Origin: Holosporales bacterium
GTDB lineage: Bacteria > Pseudomonadota > Alphaproteobacteria > RUG11792
Direction: 5' to 3'
Length of the DNA stretch: 17,355 bases
Assembly: GCA_031279295.1 (NCBI GenBank)
Contig: JAITIT010000055.1
Location: forward strand, 1 to 17,355
Of this stretch, positions 1 through 8,167 are shown in pieces. Below the pieces are notes generated by a model, which was not told the origin of the DNA, did no database searches, and worked only from the letters and a program-made list of their open reading frames with translations. The position numbers and the translations under genes are program-made. How positions within the stretch are numbered: the stretch's first letter is position 1; every line of letters begins with the position of its first letter.

Positions 1-144
1 GGCTCTACCTTCACGTCCAGTGGACAACATGCAGCTCAGCAGCAGCCTGGTTCCGATATACGGTATGACATCTCAATAACCTTAGAGGATGCATACAGGG
101 GTAAGAAGACGAGGTTGAACTCGAGTATGCTACCTCTAGCATAA
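1..144 (+). pseudogene. DnaJ-like chaperone, C-terminally truncated fragment (5' end outside window)
   Basis: Frame 1 is open from the window edge to TAA at 142-144. It contains GSDIRYDISITLEDAYRGKK, which matches the start of DnaJ C-terminal domain I (in the family roughly G-A-D-L-R-Y-x-L-E-I-S-L-E-E-A-F-x-G-K). A Gly/Ser/Gln-rich stretch precedes it, like the end of the G/F linker. A normal DnaJ would continue into a four-CxxCxGxG zinc-finger region and a second substrate-binding domain of more than 150 residues. Here the match stops near position 115-120 and the frame ends after NSSMLPLA. Only 13 nt separate this stop from the convergent lpxC stop, so the missing domains cannot lie downstream. 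The likely reading is a dnaJ truncated by rearrangement, or a remnant of a second copy. The J-domain is off-window, so the identification rests on about 25 residues. Confidence 0.6.
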
Positions 145-157
145 GCTAGTTCTGGAT

Positions 158-1066
158 TTACGCCGATAAGCCCGCGACTGCTCCGCAATCAACTACTCCA
201 ATCCTATCCACAGCAAAATTGTTGCTGAGCTCCTTGACGAACAGGTTGTTCAGAGCGTGGGACGGATTTATGGCTCTAATCTCCCCGAAGATATCATACC
301 CGAGAACACACAAGTCCCCAATTAGATCAAGACACTTATGCATTACAATTTCCTTCTCATGTCTGAGTCCACCATCATTCTTAATGACTCCATCTTCAAG
401 AATCACGATCGTATTATCTTCCGACGCACCACGTGCGAGCCCACGATCTCGTATCGTGTCATAGTCACTCAGCCATCCGTATGTTCTAGCATGGGCTATA
501 TCCGTCAGATCGTCACTCATCCGGAATGAATGACTGTTGTTTCTACCTACCACCGTACGTAACCTCTCATGCGAGAGCTCCACCGTAATCTTACATGTTT
601 TACTCGGCCTCACCGAAATCTCACCGCCTCGAGAACGTACTACTACCTCATCTGGAATCGTCAGGACTGGTACCGTAGTATGCTTGTATTTCAGACCAAC
701 ATTCAGGAACCTATCCATAAACACAGCAGCCGACCCATCCATAACCGGAACTTCATCGCCATTAAGCTCAACAACGGCATCTGTAATCTTACAGATTCTG
801 AATGCGGCAAGGAGATGCTCTATTACTGCAACTGAGACACCATACTCGTTCGTAATACGAGTACACATGACCGGGTCCAAGACATGCTCCGGCGCTAGCG
901 CAACGAACTGTCTTTCAGCAGGAACATCGATCCTCTTAAAGAGTATTCCATCATCCGACTGAAGCGGGCAGATCCGCATCACAACATTATTACCGCTGTG
1001 AACCCCAACTCCGCGAAACCCAACTGGAGTTTCAAGAGTAGCTCTATACCTCGCGTGGCTATACAT
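158..1066 (-). CDS. lpxC: UDP-3-O-acyl-N-acetylglucosamine deacetylase (LpxC)
   Basis: Zinc-dependent cytoplasmic deacetylase that performs the committed step of lipid A synthesis, removing acetate from UDP-3-O-acyl-GlcNAc. The 302-residue length is typical of the family. Visible hallmarks are GVGVHSG near residue 19, EHLLAA with zinc ligand H84 and E83, HARTYGW around 192-198, and RHEKEIVMHKCLDLIGDL at 235-252, carrying the other zinc ligands H243 and D247 plus D251. HALNN at 270 supplies the catalytic histidine. All catalytic residues known from E. coli LpxC are present, so the enzyme should be active. The start is ATG with little Shine-Dalgarno complementarity. The gene lies 89 nt downstream of the class A PBP on the same strand and converges on the dnaJ remnant. 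Its presence implies an LPS-bearing outer membrane. Confidence 0.97.
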   Translation of the reverse strand: MYSHARYRATLETPVGFRGVGVHSGNNVVMRICPLQSDDGILFKRIDVPAERQFVALAPEHVLDPVMCTRITNEYGVSVAVIEHLLAAFRICKITDAVVELNGDEVPVMDGSAAVFMDRFLNVGLKYKHTTVPVLTIPDEVVVRSRGGEISVRPSKTCKITVELSHERLRTVVGRNNSHSFRMSDDLTDIAHARTYGWLSDYDTIRDRGLARGASEDNTIVILEDGVIKNDGGLRHEKEIVMHKCLDLIGDLCVLGYDIFGEIRAINPSHALNNLFVKELSNNFAVDRIGVVDCGAVAGLSA

Positions 1067-1098
1067 CGCTAAAACCGCACACCATGCACATATCTAAA

Positions 1099-1104
1099 AT
1101 TATA
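1099..1104 (-). promoter_or_regulatory. Candidate -10 box for lpxC
   Basis: A perfect TATAAT on the minus strand lies 33 nt before the lpxC ATG, in the gap after the PBP gene. There is no convincing -35 hexamer 16-18 nt upstream. It could let lpxC be transcribed separately from the PBP gene. Confidence 0.35.
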
Positions 1105-1155
1105 CAGCAGCTACCTACCAGCGATCTCATGCGCAATTGTTACAAATTATTACAA

Positions 1156-3117
1156 CTACTCAACAGCTAGCAATGATCCTAATCCTTTCGCTTGCGGTTG
1201 CTCCTGAGCACTCTCCTGATCCACGGCAGTCTCCACTTCTCCCGAGTGCTGATCCCTATTACCATAGCTGGCTTTCACAAGGGCGTCAACGAATCTCCTT
1301 GCAATCCTTGCAGGGATGCGACCACCTGTTGAATTGGAAGTCATCTTCGCTGACGCGAGGTCATTACCAATCCAGACACCGAAGGAAAAGCCGGCTTTCT
1401 TATTGGGGGGATCATAGAAGCCTATGAACCAGGCATCGGAATCACCGTTAGTGCCGGTCTTGGCATACACATACTCATTCGCATTGGCAGCTCTGCCGGT
1501 CCCGTTTTGAACCACATTCCTCAGTAGCTTACGACCAGCCCCCAAAACTTCATTATCAAACGCATGCGCCGTAACAATGTCGGATTTACGAAACAATATC
1601 TTGCCATCTCTGGTATGGATTTCTATAACGCAGTACGCCCATATCGGCATCCCATCCATGAACGACGTGTATGCAGCTGTTAGATCCTTCAACGTCACAG
1701 GAGTCGTTCCAAGGGCAACGCTCATGTCACTCACCGAAACATCGAAGACACCCAGCTTGCTGGCGAATTTCGAGATACTACGCAACCCTATAGATTGCGC
1801 TAATCTTATGCTAACAGAGTTCACAGAGAATGTAAAGCCGTCTAGCACAGAAACTTCCCCCCTCGATTGCCATTTATAATTCTTTGGATTCCACCCAGCA
1901 ATGCTGACTGGCCTATCAGATATCATGTCAGTAAGCTGATAGCCATACTCCAACGCAGCTCCATAGATGAACAACTTGAATGCAGAACCAGGTAACCTAC
2001 TGGCGGCCACCGCTCTGTTAAACTGAGTAGCCGAGTACCCCTGCCCACCCACCATAGCCTGTATTGCGCCATCGCGCGCCATGCAAATGAATGCTGCCTG
2101 GGAAAAGTTGTAGTTCTTGCCTTCCGTCTCAATATAATACGATACAGCCTCCTCAGCGATCTCCTGCTTGCTCTCATCGAAAGTTGTGACTACGACTATG
2201 TCATCCTCGATCTCTCCTCCCAAAAGCTTCTTAGCCTGCTCGTACGCGAAGTCGCAAAAGTACTGCTGATTGCGTACCTTGGATGCATCTCCTAGCAAGG
2301 TCTTCGCCGCCTGCTCAGCTTCTATCTCCTTTGCGTTTTTTATGAACCCCTGGCCTTCCATGGCCCGTAGAACAACCATGGCCCTGTCATATGCATAGTT
2401 GGGATGGTTGCTGGGATTGTATTTTGATGGAGCCTTCAACACACCAGCCAGCACAGCAGCCTCAAAGATTGACAATTGCTTCGCTGATTTGTTAAAATAT
2501 TTCCTGGAGGCCGCATCTATTCCGTACGTGCCAGCTCCGAAGTACACCCTGTTCAGATACATCATCAAAATCTCGGACTTCGTAAATCTGTGCTCGAGCC
2601 AGAATGCAAGTAGGAGCTCCTTAATTTTTCTTGAAACAGAGCGGTCATGGTGCGTCACGGCCCCTTCAGTTATCAAAATGTTTTTAGCTAGCTGTTGCGT
2701 TATTGTCGACCCTCCCTGAACGACCCGATGTGCCACATAGTTCTGGTAGACTGCCCTGAAGAAGCCCACGAAATCTATTCCAAAGTGCTGGAAGAATCTC
2801 TTATCTTCCACCGCCATAAAAGCCAGTGGTATGTGTTTCGGCAACTCTTCCACAGTAACAACATCTTCATACAAATCTCCGTACGACCCAATAACTTTCC
2901 CATCATAAGTCTGAATAGAAACAGCTGGGATACGCACAGCCGTCTTAAGGTTGGTAAGATCAGGCAACGTACCGGCAAAGTACATGAAAGTGACAGCAAC
3001 GGCAACGCACCCGCATATAGAGCAGTACATACCACAGCGGAATAACCTTCCCACAAACGAACGTCCGCTCCGCTTTCCCCTGCGCCTCCCGCTGTTACTT
3101 AATTTTTTCCTTCTCAA
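1156..3117 (-). CDS. Bifunctional class A penicillin-binding protein (PBP1A family, compact form)
   Basis: Inner-membrane, periplasm-facing enzyme that polymerises lipid II (GT51 domain) and cross-links stem peptides (transpeptidase). Of 653 residues, 1-25 are strongly basic and 26-49 form a membrane anchor. The GT51 domain shows VEDKRFF with catalytic E104 and GGSTITQQLAKN at 135-146. The transpeptidase shows S378-A-F-K381, the SVN triad at 431-433 and KTGT at 553-556. All nucleophile and lysine positions are intact, though SAFK replaces the commoner STFK. Little sequence lies between the two domains, so the OB-fold insert of the second PBP in this window seems absent. The C-terminus is a Glu/Gln-rich tail. 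The start is TTG (AGAAGG follows), because an in-frame TGA lies just upstream and no ATG is available before residue 30, inside the membrane anchor. lpxC follows on the same strand. Confidence 0.95.
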   Translation of the reverse strand: MRRKKLSNSGRRRGKRSGRSFVGRLFRCGMYCSICGCVAVAVTFMYFAGTLPDLTNLKTAVRIPAVSIQTYDGKVIGSYGDLYEDVVTVEELPKHIPLAFMAVEDKRFFQHFGIDFVGFFRAVYQNYVAHRVVQGGSTITQQLAKNILITEGAVTHHDRSVSRKIKELLLAFWLEHRFTKSEILMMYLNRVYFGAGTYGIDAASRKYFNKSAKQLSIFEAAVLAGVLKAPSKYNPSNHPNYAYDRAMVVLRAMEGQGFIKNAKEIEAEQAAKTLLGDASKVRNQQYFCDFAYEQAKKLLGGEIEDDIVVVTTFDESKQEIAEEAVSYYIETEGKNYNFSQAAFICMARDGAIQAMVGGQGYSATQFNRAVAASRLPGSAFKLFIYGAALEYGYQLTDMISDRPVSIAGWNPKNYKWQSRGEVSVLDGFTFSVNSVSIRLAQSIGLRSISKFASKLGVFDVSVSDMSVALGTTPVTLKDLTAAYTSFMDGMPIWAYCVIEIHTRDGKILFRKSDIVTAHAFDNEVLGAGRKLLRNVVQNGTGRAANANEYVYAKTGTNGDSDAWFIGFYDPPNKKAGFSFGVWIGNDLASAKMTSNSTGGRIPARIARRFVDALVKASYGNRDQHSGEVETAVDQESAQEQPQAKGLGSLLAVE

Positions 3118-3175
3118 CGCAAGCAGCTCATACGTGCGGAGTCATTGCGGATTCTAACAGTAATCCACCAATTGT

Positions 3176-3206
3176 TGAACATGTTTTCACGCCGTGTACA
3201 TGTTCA
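3176..3206. promoter_or_regulatory. Inverted repeat in the divergent PBP/pheS intergenic region (possible operator)
   Basis: TGAACATG at 3176-3183 is the exact reverse complement of CATGTTCA at 3199-3206, with a 15-nt spacer. It lies in the 177-nt gap between the divergently transcribed PBP and pheS genes, where a dimeric regulator could act on both. No T-tract follows, so it does not look like a terminator. No known binding-site family was recognised. Confidence 0.3.
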
Positions 3207-3274
3207 TTTCCTTCAAGCGCTCCCTAGACCTCCACGCTACTTCTATGCTAGCATTAGCTATGCTTAGCTGGATT

Positions 3275-3280
3275 TATAAA
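3275..3280 (+). promoter_or_regulatory. Candidate -10 box for the pheS-lgt unit
   Basis: TATAAA lies 14 nt before the pheS GTG, with a weak TTAGCT 15 nt upstream of it. If real, the leader would be only about 10 nt. Evidence is limited to this hexamer. Confidence 0.25.
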
Positions 3281-3294
3281 ATGTTTGGTGACTT

Positions 3295-4353
3295 GTGGCC
3301 GATGTTTCTATAGCTGTCGCAAAGCTTGAGGAGAACCTAGGTACCTGGCTTGCGATGGTTAAAGAGTGCGATTCTCTCGAGAAGATCGATGTTGTACGGA
3401 GAACTCTCCTTGGAAAATCTAGCCCACTCATAACAGCCCTCGGGCAATTGAAAGAGTTAGATGCGAGCGATAAAAGGTCGTACGGCGATCGTATAAATAA
3501 GGTTAAAAACTCGCTGGAAGCAGCTATCACAGATGTGCAAAGTGAGGTTGAGGAACTGCTAGTGCAGGAGAAACTGCAAGGGGAAACCGTCGACATCACA
3601 CTGCCGTTCGGAAGCGGTAGATTCGGAAGCATGCACATCATTACCCAGGCAATGAGGCGGATAAAACAATACTACCAATCCCGCGGTTTCTCTGTCATCG
3701 ACGGTCCAGAAATCGAAACCAGCTTTTTCAACTTCGATGCTCTCAATACACCGCAACACCACCCAGCACGACAAAGCCACGATACATTCTACATCGACGG
3801 CTTTGAAGATGTACTCCTCAGGACACAAACATCATGCGTCCAGGTACATGCTATGCTAAACGACGGAATTCCAATCAGGATGGTCTCTATGGGAAAAACG
3901 TATAGAAGGGACGCCACAGACACAACACACTCACCAATGTTTCACCAGCTCGAAGGGTTGGTAGTCGATAGAACTCCGCTTAGCATCGGACACCTCAAGA
4001 GTGAGCTCGTGAAATTTATATCATACTTCTTTGGCGTCAACGATGTGGCAGTGAGATTCCGCCCGAGCTTCTTCCCGTTTGTTGAGCCTGGTATGGAGTT
4101 CGATTGCAGATACAGTAAGAAAGATGGAAAGGTTGTGTTCTCACAATCCGGAGACAGGTGGCTCGAAATAGGAGGAGCCGGTATGGTTCACCCCAATGTA
4201 TTTAAGAGCTGCGGCATTACAGAAGAAGTGTATGGATTTGCTTACGCCTTTGGTATCGAGAGAATCATCATGCTGAGGGATGGCATTAGTGACATAAGGA
4301 ATCTGTATAGCACAGATCGCAGGCTGCTCAGGCACTACGGACTCCCATCGTAG
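3295..4353 (+). CDS. pheS: Phenylalanyl-tRNA synthetase alpha subunit
   Basis: Catalytic alpha subunit of the alpha2-beta2 class II synthetase that charges tRNA-Phe. Residues 1-95 form the predicted N-terminal coiled coil. The class II core begins at GRFGSMHIITQAM (108-120). Motif 2 is HSPMFHQLEGLVVD (212-225), the phenylalanine pocket region is GGAGMVHPNVFKSCGI (293-308), and motif 3 is GFAYAFGIERIIML (314-327). The 352 residues are slightly longer than the E. coli protein (327). The start is GTG at 3295. The nearest ATG (3281) is out of frame, and GGTGA at 3287-3291 may serve as a weak, closely spaced ribosome-binding site. The partner pheT is usually adjacent but is not here. Instead lgt begins 2 nt after the stop. 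Confidence 0.97.
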   Translation: MADVSIAVAKLEENLGTWLAMVKECDSLEKIDVVRRTLLGKSSPLITALGQLKELDASDKRSYGDRINKVKNSLEAAITDVQSEVEELLVQEKLQGETVDITLPFGSGRFGSMHIITQAMRRIKQYYQSRGFSVIDGPEIETSFFNFDALNTPQHHPARQSHDTFYIDGFEDVLLRTQTSCVQVHAMLNDGIPIRMVSMGKTYRRDATDTTHSPMFHQLEGLVVDRTPLSIGHLKSELVKFISYFFGVNDVAVRFRPSFFPFVEPGMEFDCRYSKKDGKVVFSQSGDRWLEIGGAGMVHPNVFKSCGITEEVYGFAYAFGIERIIMLRDGISDIRNLYSTDRRLLRHYGLPS

Positions 4354-4355
4354 AT

Positions 4356-5150
4356 ATGATCTGCTGGTCCGCGTCAAATGTCGCGTTTTCAATAGGACAG
4401 CTCAACGTATACTGGTACGGCATCATCTATGCCACCGCCATATTTGCATCGTGGCTTGTTGCAACGTACGTCCTACGTAAGCTAAGGAGTAATGGAGTGC
4501 AAGCACCATCGAAGGAGGAGTTTGACAGCTTTATGTTCTGGGCAATCGTATCGATCATAATCGGAGCCCGCCTAGGCCACGTTCTGTTCTTTGACCTTGA
4601 GTACTATATCAAACATCCATCTGAAATCTTTATGCTGAGGAACGGGGGCTTATCATTTCACGGCGCCGTAATCGCGCTAGCTACGTACACCTACTACCTC
4701 ATGAAGAGAACATCGATCTCGTGGATCACACTCTCCGATATCATGTGTCTTGCCGGAGCGCTCGGCATCGGCATCGGCAGACTCGCGAACTTCATGAATC
4801 AGGAGCTATATGGGAAAGTCACCTCTGCCAGCTGCGCCGTTATCTTCTCGATGGTAGACCACATGCCGAGGTACCCCACCCAGCTTTTTGAATCATTCTT
4901 CGAGGGCTTCCTGAACTTCTGGCTCCTATTCATAATCTTCCGCCTGCGAGGCATCGGCATACTAGGAACCGGCAAGCTCACAATGGTGTTCTGCACTGTG
5001 TACTCAGCCGCTAGATTCATCATAGAGTTCTACAAGGAAGTGGAGGTATACAACTACTTCGATACCGTTTCCCTCTCCGTAGGTCAGGCGCTATCCATCG
5101 GGCTTTTCCTCTTTGGTGTGGTGATTCTAAAATTCCCAAGACGCTGTTAG
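4356..5150 (+). CDS. lgt: Prolipoprotein diacylglyceryl transferase
   Basis: Multi-pass inner-membrane enzyme that moves diacylglycerol from phosphatidylglycerol to the lipobox cysteine of prolipoproteins. The 264 residues contain about seven hydrophobic segments. Family motifs are GARLGHVLFFDLEYY (70-84), GGLSFHGA with H102 (97-104), the Lgt signature GRLANFMNQELYGK (141-154), PRYPTQLFES (171-180) and ARFIIEF (219-225). Residues equivalent to E. coli H103, R143, N146, E151, R239 and E243 are all present, so activity is expected. The signature has Ala where Gly is usual before the Asn. The ATG lies 2 nt after the pheS stop, so the two are probably co-transcribed. It implies that the organism makes lipoproteins, although none is encoded in this window. 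Confidence 0.97.
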   Translation: MICWSASNVAFSIGQLNVYWYGIIYATAIFASWLVATYVLRKLRSNGVQAPSKEEFDSFMFWAIVSIIIGARLGHVLFFDLEYYIKHPSEIFMLRNGGLSFHGAVIALATYTYYLMKRTSISWITLSDIMCLAGALGIGIGRLANFMNQELYGKVTSASCAVIFSMVDHMPRYPTQLFESFFEGFLNFWLLFIIFRLRGIGILGTGKLTMVFCTVYSAARFIIEFYKEVEVYNYFDTVSLSVGQALSIGLFLFGVVILKFPRRC

Positions 5151-5178
5151 TTTAATCATCACAATGAAACTGCATGCA

Positions 5179-5187
5179 TGCTATAAT
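5179..5187 (+). promoter_or_regulatory. Extended -10 promoter for the BI-1/PBP unit
   Basis: TGCTATAAT is a perfect extended -10 element (TGn plus TATAAT), which would compensate for the absence of a good -35 box. A start site near 5194 would give a short leader before the BI-1 gene. Confidence 0.5.
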
Positions 5188-5222
5188 CATACGAAGCGCT
5201 CTAAATTGGTGTGTATACGGTA

Positions 5223-5921
5223 ATGAGTTTTGAAGGTGGACCTATCGTAACAGGAAGCGGATCCGGAGATAGCGGCATCAAGAGGTACATGACGCTCGTG
5301 TACAACAGAATGTTCGCGGCATTAAGCTTGACTGGCGTCGTAGCAATGATATGCGTCTCAAGCCCCGGCATACTACAGTTTATGCTCGGTGGCTTCGCAA
5401 CGATACTAATGATCTCTACAATCGGGATAACAATATATCTCGCCGCTAAGATCAGTACCCTCACCGCAGAGAGGGCATCCACTCTCTTCTGGGTATACTC
5501 AGCATTAATGGGAGGATGGATCTCCCCGATCCTAGCCATGTATACCGGTGAGAGTGTTGCGATATCATTCTTTGTGGCCGCAGCATTCTTTGGTGGCATG
5601 AGCCTATATGGCCGCCTCACAAATAGGGATCTAACCAGCCTCGGTTCATTCATGTTCATCGGACTAATCTCTGTCCTCATCGCGTCGTTCGCCAACGTCT
5701 TCATGGGAAGCAGCAGATTACAGCTTGGGCTATCTGTACTATCCGTCATCATCTTCTGCGGTCTTACCGCGTACGACGTTCAGAAGATCATGCGATTCTA
5801 CAACGGTGGGGATAGCTGCGAGATCCTGAAAAAGAAGGCTATACTCGGAGCATTAAGCCTATACCTCGACTTCATTAACATCTTCCTAGCACTGCTGAGA
5901 GTCATGGGCCGCAGACGTTGA
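5223..5921 (+). CDS. Bax inhibitor-1 / YccA family membrane protein
   Basis: Seven-helix integral membrane protein of the BI-1/YbhL/YetJ family, whose studied members behave as pH-sensitive calcium leak channels or partners of the FtsH protease. The hydrophobic helices span the whole chain after a short Gly/Ser-rich N-terminus. Family hallmarks are FCGLTAYDVQKIM and ALSLYLDFINIFLALLR near the C-terminus. The aspartates in AYD and LDF match the conserved pair implicated in pH sensing. The protein ends with a basic RRR. ATG at 5223 gives 232 residues. An in-frame GTG at 5211 would add four (MYTV) and cannot be excluded, since neither start has a clear ribosome-binding site. The following PBP begins 16 nt after the stop and probably shares its transcript. 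Confidence 0.92.
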   Translation: MSFEGGPIVTGSGSGDSGIKRYMTLVYNRMFAALSLTGVVAMICVSSPGILQFMLGGFATILMISTIGITIYLAAKISTLTAERASTLFWVYSALMGGWISPILAMYTGESVAISFFVAAAFFGGMSLYGRLTNRDLTSLGSFMFIGLISVLIASFANVFMGSSRLQLGLSVLSVIIFCGLTAYDVQKIMRFYNGGDSCEILKKKAILGALSLYLDFINIFLALLRVMGRRR

Positions 5922-5937
5922 ACTCACTCCATACGCA

Positions 5938-8064
5938 GTGACGTTCCGTAAACGCCTCGGAACTCTGTTCGCATGGGCGTTTAGTGTACTCATCGTTATG
6001 AGTACTGTCGCGGTGGGAGTATTTTATTACTATGGCCGTGATCTCCCAAGCGAATCCACCCTCTTAAGATACACCCCGCCGATAACAACCAAGATTTATT
6101 CATCGGACGGAGATCTCATTGAAGAGTATGCCATCGAGCACAGAACTATAGTACCCTTCGATAAGATACCCATCATCGTCAACGGTGCATTCATCCTCGC
6201 CGAGGATAAGGATTTCTACAGTCACTCTGGCATCAGCATCATGAGTCTCATGAGAGCAGTTCTGGAGAACACCTCCAAAAAATTGTGGCAGAAAAAGCCA
6301 GCTGGCGGCTCAACGATTACCCAGCAGATTGCCAAGAATTTGTTCGTAGGCCCCATGAGGAGTATTACCCGCAAAATCAGAGAGGCCATCATGGCATTCC
6401 GCATAGAGACTACCATCGAGAAAAACAAGATCCTGGAGGTATATCTGAATCAATTATACCTCGGAAAAGGGTGCTACGGCATAGCTGAGGCATGTGCAAA
6501 TTACTTCGACAAACCCCTCTCTGAAATTGAGCCACACGAGGCTGCGTTCCTGGCCGCAATCCCAAGCGCCCCGTCTATATATATCAACATGAAAAATTCC
6601 ACAAAACTACTAGCTAAGCGAAACTCAATCATATACCAGATGTACGACTTCGGATACATCTCAAGGGAGCAACTTCAATCTTCACTCCGCAAGCCAATCA
6701 GCATAAAACTGAGGAAGCATAAATTACTAGCCCCATACTTTTCGGATGAGATATTCAGGATGCTCTCGCCACAGATCTCTCGCCATGATTTCTTCAGATC
6801 CGGGTACTCCATTACAACGACGATGGACAAGAAGATTCAGTACTGCGCTGAAAAAGCATTAGAAAACGGCCTCATCAAATTTACGCAGTCAGAAAAATGG
6901 GGAGGCACATTGGGACATGTTGATAATCTACAACACCTGCCTCTCCGCCAGTTAACAACCATCAACAAACGTCTACCATTAACCTTCAACCAAATTGAAT
7001 CGTGCGTCGTAATATCGATATCAAAATCGAAGAAGGAGATATTCTGCCGGAGGGCCGATGGCAGCCCCATCACGATAGAACGCTCAGCATCACATTACCA
7101 AGGACACTTACTATCTAAGGGAGACATCGTACTATGCCGCAACACCACCGGAAAATCGTATGAACTATACCAAACCCCGAAAGTCACAGGCGGCATCGTA
7201 GTTCTCGACCCAAGGACTGGAGACGTCCTCGGAATGTCAGGAGGCTTCAGCTTCAGCGTGTCAGAATTCAACTGTATCACGCAAGCAATGAGGCAACCTG
7301 GCTCCACAATTAAGCCATTCGTGTATGCCGCCGCTATCGAGGATGGTATGACAGAATACGATACCATCGAGGATGCAGAGGTTCACATTACCCTCCCAGA
7401 CGGCACAAAGTACTCCCCACAAAATTACTCAGGCAAAACGTACGGTCGTACCTACCTAAGAGATGGTGTCATATACTCCAGAAATCTCACCACCGTTAAC
7501 CTCGCGCTCAAACTCGGAATGGAGAAAATCTCGAATTTCCTAAAGAGAGCTGAGCTCGTGAAAAAAGAAATCCCAATCTCAGTAGTCCTCGGTTCCGTAG
7601 AAACGTCCCCCATAAAACTAGCCTCAGCATTTTCAACATTTTTTAACGATGGAGTTATGGTGTACCCAAGATTCATATCGCAAATAACCTGCGCCGGTAC
7701 CCCAGTCAAAAATCGATACTGCAATCGCTCATCGAAGAGGTTGATGTCTCAAGAAACCGCGAACACGATGAAATCAATCTTGCGTGATGCCGTGAAATAC
7801 GGCACCGCCAATCGTGTCGCCTACCTCGAAGAAAAATACGGCATCGAACTCTACGGCAAAACCGGTACCACTAACAAGTTTAAGGATGCATGGTTCGTCG
7901 GGTGTCTTATCGATCCAAAATCGCATAAGGAATATTTAGTATGTATCTTCGTCGGCCACCAAACATCCCTCTCCCTTGGTCATCATAAATCTGGTGCCAT
8001 CGTAGCCCTCCCAATATTCGAGAACTTCATTCACAGCATGTTCGCAGATTACCCCTCATTATGA
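5938..8064 (+). CDS. mrcA: Bifunctional class A penicillin-binding protein 1A, OB-domain type
   Basis: Second class A PBP of the window, polymerising and cross-linking peptidoglycan at the inner membrane. A membrane anchor spans about residues 8-32. The GT51 domain shows ILAEDKDFYSHSG with catalytic E89, and GGSTITQQIAKN (123-134). Residues of about 300-410 correspond to the OB-fold insert of PBP1A. The transpeptidase shows RQPGSTIKPFVYAAA with S456 and K459, the SRN triad at 514-516 and KTGT at 641-644. All active-site residues are intact. Its 708 residues are shorter than the E. coli protein (850), mostly at the C-terminus. It starts at GTG, 16 nt after the BI-1 gene, without a clear ribosome-binding site. 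It differs from the compact PBP at 1156-3117 in domain content, so the two are probably old paralogues with separate roles rather than a recent duplication. Confidence 0.95.
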   Translation: MTFRKRLGTLFAWAFSVLIVMSTVAVGVFYYYGRDLPSESTLLRYTPPITTKIYSSDGDLIEEYAIEHRTIVPFDKIPIIVNGAFILAEDKDFYSHSGISIMSLMRAVLENTSKKLWQKKPAGGSTITQQIAKNLFVGPMRSITRKIREAIMAFRIETTIEKNKILEVYLNQLYLGKGCYGIAEACANYFDKPLSEIEPHEAAFLAAIPSAPSIYINMKNSTKLLAKRNSIIYQMYDFGYISREQLQSSLRKPISIKLRKHKLLAPYFSDEIFRMLSPQISRHDFFRSGYSITTTMDKKIQYCAEKALENGLIKFTQSEKWGGTLGHVDNLQHLPLRQLTTINKRLPLTFNQIESCVVISISKSKKEIFCRRADGSPITIERSASHYQGHLLSKGDIVLCRNTTGKSYELYQTPKVTGGIVVLDPRTGDVLGMSGGFSFSVSEFNCITQAMRQPGSTIKPFVYAAAIEDGMTEYDTIEDAEVHITLPDGTKYSPQNYSGKTYGRTYLRDGVIYSRNLTTVNLALKLGMEKISNFLKRAELVKKEIPISVVLGSVETSPIKLASAFSTFFNDGVMVYPRFISQITCAGTPVKNRYCNRSSKRLMSQETANTMKSILRDAVKYGTANRVAYLEEKYGIELYGKTGTTNKFKDAWFVGCLIDPKSHKEYLVCIFVGHQTSLSLGHHKSGAIVALPIFENFIHSMFADYPSL

Positions 8065-8089
8065 AGAAACCCGACTATAAAAAGCTATG

Positions 8090-8117
8090 CTGGCACATCA
8101 CGAAACTATTGTATAAT
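8090..8117 (+). promoter_or_regulatory. Candidate promoter for the gmhB-like gene
   Basis: CTGGCA (8090-8095) and TATAAT (8112-8117) are 16 nt apart in the 103-nt gap after the PBP gene. An inverted repeat, TCACA (8117-8121) with TGTGA (8126-8130), overlaps the expected start site and could be an operator. Confidence 0.45.
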
Positions 8118-8167
8118 CACAGCTATGTGACGATCTTATTGTAGGGTCAAATCATTAGGTAACTTAG

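Noticed and set aside
136..149. CTAGC-ATAA-GCTAG inverted repeat as a bidirectional terminator between dnaJ and lpxC
   Set aside because: The stem is 5 bp, with no flanking T-tract in either direction.
8083..8091. AGCTATGCT recurs here and at 3256-3264, with a similar TAGCCTATGCTTA at the secA start
   Set aside because: Nine-base matches are expected by chance in 17 kb. The secA copy is explained by its own start codons. Only the longer 126-160 / 3244-3276 pair was kept.
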